Shown: positions 35,620-43,033 of the stretch, in pieces | Layout of the letters: the number at the start of each line of letters is the position of its first letter | Position numbering within the stretch: the stretch's first letter is position 1 | From: Tolypothrix campylonemoides VB511288 | GTDB lineage: Bacteria > Cyanobacteriota > Cyanobacteriia > Cyanobacteriales > Nostocaceae | Assembly (NCBI GenBank): GCA_000828075.3 | Contig: JXCB02000001.1 | Coordinates: forward strand, 598,532 to 662,531 | Reading direction: 5' to 3' | Length of the DNA: 64,000 bases | The notes under the pieces: model-generated | The model's database searches: none | What the model saw: the letters and a program-made list of their open reading frames with translations, nothing else | Told to the model about the DNA's origin: nothing | Position numbers and translations under genes: made by a program

Positions 35620-36684
35620 TCAAGAATCGGATTCTGCCCATTTTTTTCTAATCTCTTTTGCCTGTACACTTAAATTTTGAAAGTATTCTGCATCAACAAT
35701 TTCAGCCACTTGGCGCACCCTCTTGGTTTCGTCAATCTGGATGCTGAGTTCTTGCATCTGTTTTTTCAAGCGTTGTTCACGAGTGTAGACTTCATGAACC
35801 ATTCTCAAAAACACCTCTCCCAACTGTCCTAACTCGTCGGTGCGCTTAGCGATCGCCACCAAGCTTCTGAGTTCAAACATCTCGGTTCGGTTATAAACAA
35901 ATGTATCTGTACTAATTTTTTGAGCCAGCTGCACCATTGGTTTGAGGGGTTGGATAACGTTTCGCTTTAGCAAATAATTAAATGTAAGAATGACCAGCGT
36001 AAAAATACCAATGAAAATTGCGATAAATAAGAAAAAAGCTTGAGAAACTCTATCAAAAACTTCACTTACAGGAAAATAAACAATTTGAGTTGCAATAATT
36101 TCATTCAGCTTCCACCCCATACCGTTCTCTGTTCCATAGGTTTCTAAATGATTCTTAGGGGCAGTTTCTGGGGTGCCATGACAGCGAAGACAGCTTGAAT
36201 CTTTAACAGCAAAAGGACGGGCGCTATAAAACAATTCGTTTCCATACAAATTCCGAAAACCTGATAGAATTTTCAACTCTAAATCGTTACGAAACCGCTC
36301 TATAAGTTGAGTTTCAAATTCGTCAGCTTTATCCCTTGCATTTGTCGGGTTGAGTGTAGCGTCTTTGTAAAAGTAATCTGTGTATTCTTTATTTTTGCGT
36401 AGATTCTCAAACACCTCTCTAGCGGCAAAACTTGGAATGCTTTCAGGAAGAAAATTTTCTTGCTTTTCTAAGTTAGGTGCTAATAGAGTAGTTATATGGT
36501 TAGCACTATACTCTCTTACTGAATTTATCATTTGTATGAGAATCTGCCCCCTATAATTTATTTCATCTTCAGCTCTTTGCTCAAGTGCCTTTGATAAAGC
36601 AAAACCACTCATTAAGATAGCGCCTATAAAAACTAGCGAAAGGAGCAAGGTAAATTTTGTAGCAAGCTTAGAATGACCTCTCAT
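35620..36684 (-). CDS. Tll0287-like (DUF3365) c-type-heme sensor with HAMP domain
   Basis: The 354-residue product has an N-terminal membrane helix (about 10-32), an extracytoplasmic domain of DUF3365/Tll0287 type with a CLRCH heme-attachment motif (Cys165, Cys168, His169), a second membrane helix (about 215-240), a HAMP-like region (about 240-300) and a C-terminal coiled coil (about 300-340). No kinase or methyl-accepting output is present, so signal output must pass to a partner, possibly the ParA-like ATPase encoded 63 bp downstream. The covalently bound heme suggests redox or gas sensing in the periplasm or lumen. Confidence 0.85.
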   Translation of the reverse strand: MRGHSKLATKFTLLLSLVFIGAILMSGFALSKALEQRAEDEINYRGQILIQMINSVREYSANHITTLLAPNLEKQENFLPESIPSFAAREVFENLRKNKEYTDYFYKDATLNPTNARDKADEFETQLIERFRNDLELKILSGFRNLYGNELFYSARPFAVKDSSCLRCHGTPETAPKNHLETYGTENGMGWKLNEIIATQIVYFPVSEVFDRVSQAFFLFIAIFIGIFTLVILTFNYLLKRNVIQPLKPMVQLAQKISTDTFVYNRTEMFELRSLVAIAKRTDELGQLGEVFLRMVHEVYTREQRLKKQMQELSIQIDETKRVRQVAEIVDAEYFQNLSVQAKEIRKKWAESDS

Positions 36685-36829
36685 TGCTTTTTTTATTTTT
36701 ATCTATAGGAAAATTTCCTACCGATGTTAAGGTAAGCGATCGCTCCTCTTAGATAAAAGTTGAGCCTTATTTTTTTTCAGTTGTATTGCCAGTAGGGTAT
36801 AGGTTTGATACAACTTTTTCATCTTTTTA

Positions 36830-36930
36830 GGAACTGTATTCATCGTAGAGATTTAACCAGTCACAAACATCTGAAAAACGTCTGGAATCCTACAACCAAA
36901 TAGACATATTCCCTTCGACTAAAGTTAAGC
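36830..36930 (+). other. Copy B of the three-copy intergenic element
   Basis: GGAACTGTATTCAT (36830-36843), AAACATCTGAAAAACGTCTG (36865-36884) and AAATAGACATATTCCC followed by GACTAAAGTT match copies A and C. It lies in the 447-bp gap between two minus-strand genes, upstream of the heme-sensor gene but in opposite orientation to it. The rest of 36685-37131 contains dispersed repeats and no gene that I recognise. Confidence 0.6.
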
Positions 36931-37131
36931 CAATAGGTAAAATTAGCTACGACTAAGGTCAAAAGAGGTCGCAGCTATTGTCAGCAACGTATCCGAAAAC
37001 CTGCTACCGCGTATCTTGGTCTTTCGTTTCACCAACAAAGAATTCAGCAATCAGTCGCCAGAATGAGCGCATGAATTGCGGCGTGAGTGGATGGAGAATT
37101 CGGTGCCAAGCCCCTGGATTCATCCGTGGGG

Positions 37132-38139
37132 TTATTCTGAATACTGTTCCTGGAGTGCCGGAGGCGTTATTCTGTCTTCTGACTCCTTTTGACAGGACAG
37201 TTCTGCTCGTGGTGATGGTACACTATGGATGCGTAGTGCACGAACAGAATTGCGAATCTCTTGCATGGTCGTGACTCCTAAGCGTTGGGCTTGTGCCAAA
37301 AACTTTTGCGCTTGACTAGGGTCTATCGACCAGAGTTTTAGGGCGCTTTGTAACTGAATATTGATGGCAATCAACGCGTGTCCCAACGCGTCATAGCTTT
37401 CATAAGCGACGCGGTGGTGTGCTTGGAGTGTGGTGAGTTCTTCCTGTTGTTGAGTATACTGTTGCCATCGTTGTTGTTCACGCGCTAGTTGCTGTTGCAT
37501 CTGTTGCACTACCAGCACGTACTGCATCAACTGCATCAGTAGCAACAGCACAATCCCAAACCAGAAAATATCACTCCACTGGCTCAACCAATGTTGTGGT
37601 GACTGATTGAACAACGCAGATCTGTGACTGCTGCCAAGCTGTTGCACTCTTGTAAGTAACATAATTGCCAAAACAAACCCTGCCATTGCCCAACGCCCAA
37701 GCAATGGTAACAAAAAGCAACTGCGAATCATGACGATGAGCAACAGAACTGGCAACAGCCACAACTGTCCACTTAAAGCCAGCCATGCCAAAACTAAACT
37801 GAACTGTATGCCAATGTACAGCATTTTGGCAGCAAATCTACCACTGGGTAATATGCCACCGGTCAATGCAAACACAGCCAGCATGAACAGTTCGAGTGCC
37901 TTGGGAAGCCATAGTTGCGGCACTAACAGAGGCTCTAGGGAGATAGCCGCGATTGGCTTTGCCACTGCCCCTTGGGCAATCGCGCCTTGAGCAGTGCCGT
38001 TTGCGGTAGCGTCCGCGAAGGAGAAGGCGATACTCGCAGAGGGAACCGCCCAAAGGGCGATTGCGATCAAGAGCAACCCCCATTCCAAGTAAAGCAAAAA
38101 GCGCACAGGATGGGATTGAGTTTTTAGCCAGTGATTCAT
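37132..38139 (-). CDS. Degenerate NarL-type sensor kinase (pseudokinase, no ATPase domain)
   Basis: The 335-residue product has about six hydrophobic segments (about 14-165 and 190-212), a coiled coil and a HisKA_3-type dimerisation domain (about 243-305). It aligns well with the intact kinase at 50129-51853 (NIQLQSALKLW against NIQLQTALKLW, AQAQRLG against TQAQRLG), but the phosphoacceptor position RDLHD is YESYD (Tyr249). The HATPase domain is absent; the protein stops about 30 residues after the domain in sequence derived from a dispersed repeat. It cannot autophosphorylate and may be a pseudogene product or a dimerisation partner. A GC-rich repeat is translated near residues 32-62. Confidence 0.7.
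   Translation of the reverse strand: MNHWLKTQSHPVRFLLYLEWGLLLIAIALWAVPSASIAFSFADATANGTAQGAIAQGAVAKPIAAISLEPLLVPQLWLPKALELFMLAVFALTGGILPSGRFAAKMLYIGIQFSLVLAWLALSGQLWLLPVLLLIVMIRSCFLLPLLGRWAMAGFVLAIMLLTRVQQLGSSHRSALFNQSPQHWLSQWSDIFWFGIVLLLLMQLMQYVLVVQQMQQQLAREQQRWQQYTQQQEELTTLQAHHRVAYESYDALGHALIAINIQLQSALKLWSIDPSQAQKFLAQAQRLGVTTMQEIRNSVRALRIHSVPSPRAELSCQKESEDRITPPALQEQYSE
37955..38050. repeat. GC-rich repeat translated in the pseudokinase N-terminus
   Basis: Sequence including GCCCCTTGGGCAATCGCGCC and GTTTGCGGTAGCGTCCGCG encodes an Ala/Gly/Gln-rich loop between the first two hydrophobic segments. CCCCTTGGGCAATCGCGC recurs at 33113-33130 in an intergenic region, showing that it is a dispersed repeat. 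Confidence 0.7.
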
Positions 38140-38246
38140 AGCAACAGCATAAGGGAAGTAAGCAGCGACAACAATGCGTTTGGGTTTCGGTCAGACTCGC
38201 AATTTTTTGGGTTCTACTTGGTATAGATAAAAGCGTGCGTACGCGT

Positions 38247-38266
38247 AAAAGCCGCTTGAGCGGCTT
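38247..38266 (-). terminator. Hairpin downstream of lanM
   Basis: AAGCCGCTTGAGCGGCTT forms an 8-bp stem with a 2-base loop; on the minus strand it is followed by TTACGCG. It lies 34 bp after the lanM stop, a fitting place for a terminator, although the T-tract is short. Confidence 0.45.
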
Positions 38267-38299
38267 CTGTTAGAATGGCGAGGATGAAACTATCGCTGT

Positions 38300-41200
38300 T
38301 TATTCCCACAACAATACTGAAGGAAGCGATTCCGGATATGCTAACCTCAGGAGTTCATAACCGATTCCAGAGGTGCCTTGAAAGAAACCAGGGTTGTAAA
38401 CATCTCCGGAAAGTCCGGAAAACAGAGAAAAACTACCAACTTGTTTTGCCCTTGCTACAACCTGTGCTGCCTGTTTTTGCACAGTATTCCACAAGTCCGG
38501 ACGCGACAGCTTGCTGGCTCCTACTAATAGCACCTCCATTCTGCCAAAGTTACCGCAACACAGATGGTCGATGTTGTGTAAGCCAAATTGCTGAGTTGTA
38601 TTGATGGCGACTGCAATTTCTTGGCGAATTTCTGCTGTATCGAGTATGGGCAGACTTCCTAAACGGGCTAAACCAATCCCAGGAGCACCATGACACCAAC
38701 TCGTCATAAACGATAGTTTACTCTTATTGAGAGAAAAATTTCGCACATCTGGCCAGTTGCCGTCAGTCGGTGAAAAGACGCTGCGTTCATAGGCGATCGC
38801 CTCCTCTGCTGCTTCTAGAAAAACGGGGTCTTGTGTCGTTTTGTACAATCGCAGTAAGGCGTAGGCAATGCCCGCTGCACCATGAGAAATTCCTGTTGCT
38901 AACTTGTCTTCCAAAGTTGCCCAAGCTCTAAATCCAGTCTCGCTCTTGGTACGGTTATTCAGGAGGTGATAACCCAGGGATTGGGCTTGATCGAGAATGG
39001 CTGGATTTGGCTTTGCTTGGTATAAAGTTAGTAAACCTAGTATTGCCCCTGCTGCGCCTGCTATCGTGTCAAAAGAGCGATCGTTCTCAATGCTTTCTTG
39101 AGTTATCAACGAAGCTGCAAGACTAGCAATATCAAGAAGCTCCGGTTCATCCAGAAACTGGTTGACCCGTACCAATGTATAAACGATAGACCCTAATCCA
39201 ATACCTCCACCAATACCGATTTGCTTTGTGATTTTACGCTGAAAGTTGGGGTCTGTGTCCTGCAAGGTTTTTCTCAGATCTTGCAAGGCGTTCAGTGCTA
39301 AATATCGAAATTCCGCGTCACTAGTAACTTTTGCCAACGCCGCTAAAAATAAAGCAACCCCGCAAACACCATCATACAAACCATCGCCTAAGGGCTGAAG
39401 TTGCATCCGCTCTGCCTTAGGGAAGTATCCCATGCCAATCCAGGTGACACTACTATCAGCGGCGTAAATTGCTCTTTGTTGTAGTTGTTTAGCAATCTCT
39501 ACTGCCTCCTGCACCAGTTGTGCTTGTGTTAAGGGAGTCATTGCATTGAGATCCAAACCAACGCTATCATGCTGAGTGGGTAGGCTACTAGTCATTCCAC
39601 GAGCGACCCGCGAGTAAAAAGAACCCCGAATAATTGCAATCTGTTGAGCTAAGTCTGTATCATTAAGCTGCTGTAGACGAGAAATCATCCGGTTATAGCT
39701 GGGTTCTCTGAAATATCCCTTAACAATTAGGTCTGAATTGAGTACCAGATCATCACTGCTGGAGTCAGCAATGAAATAAGGAATATCCATTTGTTCCATT
39801 GCTTGGAGCTCCACCCCAAGAATTGACCAAATGGGGGGTTTCTCGTCAGCTGCCAAAAATGCCCGACTTAGGACATCCAGTTCAATACTGCGGTCTACAC
39901 CATGTTGTAGGAATTTGGAATGTAAAACTTTACTTAAAATATGAGAATAAACTTGGGTAGGGCGAAACAAAAATCGCACTTTCTGATGAGCTAGGACAGA
40001 TAAAGGACTATCAGTTGCCAGAAGTGCTTCTCGCCGCTCTGACAGGAACTGATACATCTGCCGGAAACCATCTACGATTTCATTAACGTAATCATTGGGT
40101 AATAGGGTGATGCTATTGAGGAAAGGTATATTGGCTGCAGGTGGCATAATGCCAGGCTCATACTCTAGTGCCATATTGTCAGTGTTGATGTTCTGCCACC
40201 TTTGTATGTAAATAGGGATTTCTTGCTCGCCAAATCCTCCCAAACCACTAATGTCGTGAGCTTTCCCTCCATCTGCCCCAAATTCCCATCTCGGCAGGAG
40301 TCCAGTCCACAGCACGGAATCTTCAAAAAATTGTTGACTCGCTAGAGATTGCGCCCCCACTTCTTCTGCGGGGTTGACCTCGCGGGCACGAGGGTGCAGA
40401 ATGGTTTCCAAGTCTACCAGCACTGGGTATTCTGCACTGGCGATCAGATTTTCCCCGTGGCAGTCATTACCTTGTAGCACATAAAGTAGACACAAAAGCA
40501 TTCCAGTACGCTGGTAGTATCGCTGTGCAGCTGCTTGATCTTCACAGGGCAAATGCTCTACATACTCCATCCAGCCATGGGTAGTACAATTGATTACTTT
40601 GACTAACTTGAACGGGTGTAGAGACGTTGCATGCAACATCTCTATAAAATGCTGATTACACCAGGCAAGTAACTGAGAATACGCAGCCTCCAAGGCTAAC
40701 CCTCTAGGTTTGTATATCAGCTTCAATCCAGAGGCAAAGGTCAGAGCCATTACGCAGCGTCCCCGATTATGAGAATCGGAGAGATTCCCTTGGATTTCAG
40801 TGACCTGACCTGTATTTTCTTGGAAGTTTTGCTGGATTGTTGGCAAATCTAATGCTAATCGCTGAAGAAATTCTGCTTTCTCCTCCACCCAGAAATCGAT
40901 TGCTGTCGCCACAAGCCGTGCTAGAACACTGTACTTCTGGAAAAAAGACAATAACCCTCTTGTTATCAAATCTTTGACAAAGGTTTGGTATTGGACATTA
41001 GAATAGCTATCTTGTTGTTCCGGTAAGGAAATGGAAGCGGACTGCTTCACTGCTTTAAATTGTGAAAACTCAAAATTTAGAGATTGGGCGCAAAGAGACG
41101 CCAACTTCAACAGTAGTTGACGTTCCAGATATATGTGGACTGCTTCGGACAGTAGTTGCCAACTGTCACTAACCTTAGCAATCAGCTTGTGCTGGGCTAC

Positions 41201-41587
41201 CTGAACAAAGGGCAGATAAACTTCTTCAAAGGGAATTGGCTCTTCGGGATTCAGACAGCTGTATCCACTCGCGTCCTCTGTTTCCAAGTCTGTTTGCAGG
41301 ACTTCCCTCAAAGTTTCTGCCCAAATGGGAAGTTGTTGTCCATTGGTGAGGCGGACAGCACCGAGAACCCTAACAATAGTGCCAGAATCTAAACCATCCC
41401 AGACAAGACGCTTGGCTAACTTTTCTGGGTTCCCTTGTGCGACAGCCTGACACCATGCTTTCAAGCGGGGCATGGTCAGCTTGTCGTTGTTTCCAGTTTC
41501 ATTGGCGATAAAGCAATTGTCCATTCTCTCAATGAGCGTACTGGCTTGCCCAACTATTTTGAGTAAATCTTGCTGTGAAATTTCCAT
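38300..41587 (-). CDS. lanM: Class II lanthipeptide synthetase LanM, CCG-type
   Basis: The 1095-residue product is a bifunctional LanM. The dehydratase half has the kinase-like active-site segments KLIYKPRGLALE, GNDCHGENLIAS and PVLVDLETI. The cyclase half (about 690-1095) has LanC-like GXXG repeats (GISHGAAGIAYALLRLY, GTSGIGYELLRL) and zinc ligands in SWCHGAPGIG (about residue 962) and HLCCGNFG (about 1011). The second site is Cys-Cys-Gly rather than Cys-His-Gly; this three-cysteine site marks ProcM-like LanMs, known for high reactivity and broad substrate tolerance. It would dehydrate Ser/Thr and form thioether rings in the precursors encoded divergently 263 bp away. The start has AGGATG upstream. 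Confidence 0.92.
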   Translation of the reverse strand: MEISQQDLLKIVGQASTLIERMDNCFIANETGNNDKLTMPRLKAWCQAVAQGNPEKLAKRLVWDGLDSGTIVRVLGAVRLTNGQQLPIWAETLREVLQTDLETEDASGYSCLNPEEPIPFEEVYLPFVQVAQHKLIAKVSDSWQLLSEAVHIYLERQLLLKLASLCAQSLNFEFSQFKAVKQSASISLPEQQDSYSNVQYQTFVKDLITRGLLSFFQKYSVLARLVATAIDFWVEEKAEFLQRLALDLPTIQQNFQENTGQVTEIQGNLSDSHNRGRCVMALTFASGLKLIYKPRGLALEAAYSQLLAWCNQHFIEMLHATSLHPFKLVKVINCTTHGWMEYVEHLPCEDQAAAQRYYQRTGMLLCLLYVLQGNDCHGENLIASAEYPVLVDLETILHPRAREVNPAEEVGAQSLASQQFFEDSVLWTGLLPRWEFGADGGKAHDISGLGGFGEQEIPIYIQRWQNINTDNMALEYEPGIMPPAANIPFLNSITLLPNDYVNEIVDGFRQMYQFLSERREALLATDSPLSVLAHQKVRFLFRPTQVYSHILSKVLHSKFLQHGVDRSIELDVLSRAFLAADEKPPIWSILGVELQAMEQMDIPYFIADSSSDDLVLNSDLIVKGYFREPSYNRMISRLQQLNDTDLAQQIAIIRGSFYSRVARGMTSSLPTQHDSVGLDLNAMTPLTQAQLVQEAVEIAKQLQQRAIYAADSSVTWIGMGYFPKAERMQLQPLGDGLYDGVCGVALFLAALAKVTSDAEFRYLALNALQDLRKTLQDTDPNFQRKITKQIGIGGGIGLGSIVYTLVRVNQFLDEPELLDIASLAASLITQESIENDRSFDTIAGAAGAILGLLTLYQAKPNPAILDQAQSLGYHLLNNRTKSETGFRAWATLEDKLATGISHGAAGIAYALLRLYKTTQDPVFLEAAEEAIAYERSVFSPTDGNWPDVRNFSLNKSKLSFMTSWCHGAPGIGLARLGSLPILDTAEIRQEIAVAINTTQQFGLHNIDHLCCGNFGRMEVLLVGASKLSRPDLWNTVQKQAAQVVARAKQVGSFSLFSGLSGDVYNPGFFQGTSGIGYELLRLAYPESLPSVLLWE

Positions 41588-41734
41588 CTATTTGCATCCT
41601 AATTTCGTTGATTTCAGAATGTTTTTCTACTGATATTTAGAGCTTTAGTTTAAAGAACGCAACTACAAATTGCAATTCTATTTATTTAGAAAAAAATACT
41701 AATTATTTAGTAACGTTTTACTATCATTACTCCT

Positions 41735-41761
41735 ATTTCTTTAGAAAAATTCTAAAGAAAT
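41735..41761. promoter_or_regulatory. 11-bp inverted repeat in the lanM/lanA divergent region
   Basis: ATTTCTTTAGA and TCTAAAGAAAT are perfect complements with a 5-base spacer, in the AT-rich 262-bp gap between lanM and the first precursor. It could be an operator for both directions or a transcript hairpin. The precursors have AGGAG 8 bases before each ATG. Confidence 0.45.
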
Positions 41762-41849
41762 AAACTTGTCGGTCTATTTTTGTGTCGATATTCTGGTAAT
41801 TATCAATCCAAGATTAACAGAAAACAAACTAAAAATAGGAGACACGAAA

Positions 41850-42080
41850 ATGCAAGACGAACTGAAAAATGTCATTTCTCAAGCCATGAATACTAGCTCA
41901 AACTCTGAGCAAGAGCTAGTTGAGCAGATTGCTGAAGGAGAATTATCTGATGAAGTTCTAGAGGCAGTAGCTGGTGGTAAAGGATGCAGGCAAAATAGTC
42001 ATGTATACGATTATGTGGAATGTACATGGGCTAGCTTCAGTTGGAAAAAAGACGGACTTGGCGTCGCCAGAGGCAAGTAA
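41850..42080 (+). CDS. lanA: Lanthipeptide precursor, copy 1
   Basis: The 76-residue peptide has a 43-residue acidic leader (MQDELKNVISQAMNTSSNSE, later GELSDEVLEAVAGG) ending in the double-Gly processing site. The core has 33 residues (KGCRQNSHVYDYVEC, TWASFSWKKDGLGVARGK) with Cys at core positions 3 and 15, Ser at 7, 19 and 21 and Thr at 16, so at most two thioether rings can form. The C-terminal part is basic and Gly-rich. The leader type (ELSDEVLEAVAGG) is that of class II, mersacidin-like or Nif11-like leaders recognised by LanM enzymes. A longer upstream frame from 41766 is not needed: AGGAG lies 8 bases before this ATG. Product activity is unknown. Confidence 0.9.
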   Translation: MQDELKNVISQAMNTSSNSEQELVEQIAEGELSDEVLEAVAGGKGCRQNSHVYDYVECTWASFSWKKDGLGVARGK

Positions 42081-42147
42081 ATACTTGGAGTTCTAAATTA
42101 TCCAATCCAAAATTGACAGAAACAAACTAAAAATAGGAGACACGAAA

Positions 42148-42378
42148 ATGCAAGACGAACTGAAAAATGTCATTTCTCAAGCCATGAATACTAGCTCAAA
42201 CTCTGAGCAAGAGCTAGTTGAGCAGATTGCTGAAGGAGAATTATCTGATGAAGTTCTAGAGGCAGTAGCTGGTGGTAAAGGATGCAGGCAAAATAGTCAT
42301 GTATACGATTATGTGGAATGTACATGGGCTAGCTTCAGTTGGAAAAAAGACGGACTTGGCGTCGCCAGAGGCAAGTAA
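42148..42378 (+). CDS. lanA: Lanthipeptide precursor, copy 2
   Basis: The encoded 76 residues are identical to copies 1 and 3, with the same leader, Gly-Gly site and core. The gene starts 298 bp after copy 1 with the same AGGAG site. The three genes are probably co-transcribed from the promoter upstream of copy 1, since the 67-bp spacers repeat only the last part of the upstream region and omit the 41735-41761 inverted repeat. Confidence 0.9.
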   Translation: MQDELKNVISQAMNTSSNSEQELVEQIAEGELSDEVLEAVAGGKGCRQNSHVYDYVECTWASFSWKKDGLGVARGK

Positions 42379-42446
42379 ATACTTGGAGTTCTAAATTATC
42401 CAATCCAAGATTAACAGAAAACAAACTAAAAATAGGAGACACGAAA

Positions 42447-42677
42447 ATGCAAGACGAACTGAAAAATGTCATTTCTCAAGCCATGAATACTAGCTCAAAC
42501 TCTGAGCAAGAGCTAGTTGAGCAGATTGCTGAAGGAGAATTATCTGATGAAGTTCTAGAGGCAGTAGCTGGTGGTAAAGGATGCAGGCAAAATAGTCATG
42601 TATACGATTATGTGGAATGTACATGGGCTAGCTTCAGTTGGAAAAAAGACGGACTTGGCGTCGCCAGAGGTAAGTAA
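42447..42677 (+). CDS. lanA: Lanthipeptide precursor, copy 3
   Basis: The encoded peptide is again identical. At DNA level it differs from the other copies by one silent base (AGAGGTAAG for AGAGGCAAG just before the stop). An upstream extension of the frame to 42339 runs through the end of copy 2 and is artefactual. A terminator-like hairpin starts 25 bp after the stop. Confidence 0.9.
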   Translation: MQDELKNVISQAMNTSSNSEQELVEQIAEGELSDEVLEAVAGGKGCRQNSHVYDYVECTWASFSWKKDGLGVARGK

Positions 42678-42701
42678 ATACTTGGAGTTCTAAACCTTAA
42701 T

Positions 42702-42745
42702 AACCCAGTGGTTCTAGATAGAAAGTTTTTTATGCCCACTGGGTT
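42702..42745 (+). terminator. Terminator after the precursor array
   Basis: AACCCAGTGG pairs with CCACTGGGTT (10-bp stem, 24-base loop), followed by TTCTTG on the plus strand. It ends the three-gene precursor unit and appears only after copy 3. Confidence 0.65.
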
Positions 42746-42853
42746 TTCTTGTTTAAAATTTAAGATTTCGGTTCTAGCTCTAATTAATTTAATAAAACGT
42801 TGGAATGCTATCATCGATTGAGCAAGGATTACGAGCCAATACGGTTCAGTTAA

Positions 42854-43033
42854 GCTGCAAAGTCAGGTAAATTGATCTTTGTGAACAACAATGGAAATGA
42901 ACGTGTGGTGCATCTAAAGGATTTCTCGCTGCTGTCTCAGAATATACATATTACTGACGTACTGAAAGCAATCGAGATAGCTATCCCAGCAACCACAATA
43001 GAACAGGCAAGCACTGGAGGAATGAAAACATGA
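42854..43033 (+). pseudogene. Short frame, probable IS4-type transposase N-terminal remnant
   Basis: An open stretch (GTG possible at 42881, 50 residues) encodes NNNGNERVVHLKDFSLLSQN and ITDVLKAIEIAIPATTIEQA, ending Met-Lys-Thr-stop. The IPATTIEQA pattern resembles the N-terminus of cyanobacterial IS4-family transposases, from memory. Its TGA overlaps the protease start as ATGA, so it could also act as a short leader frame for translational coupling. The preceding TTCAGTTAAG motif (42845-42854) recurs at 32988. Confidence 0.45.

Larger units (their letters stand above)
41805..42698 (+). repeat. Three tandem near-identical 298/299-bp units
   Basis: Each unit holds a precursor gene, its ribosome-binding site and a 67-68 bp spacer. 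The starts are 298 and 299 bp apart. Coding differences amount to one silent change (GGC to GGT near the end of copy 3), and the spacers differ at a few positions. This indicates very recent amplification or ongoing gene conversion. Confidence 0.95.

Noticed and set aside
41766-42677. Direct repeats at 41.8-42.7 kb as a CRISPR or satellite array
   Set aside because: The 298/299-bp units each contain a complete precursor gene with its ribosome-binding site; unit size and content do not fit CRISPR.
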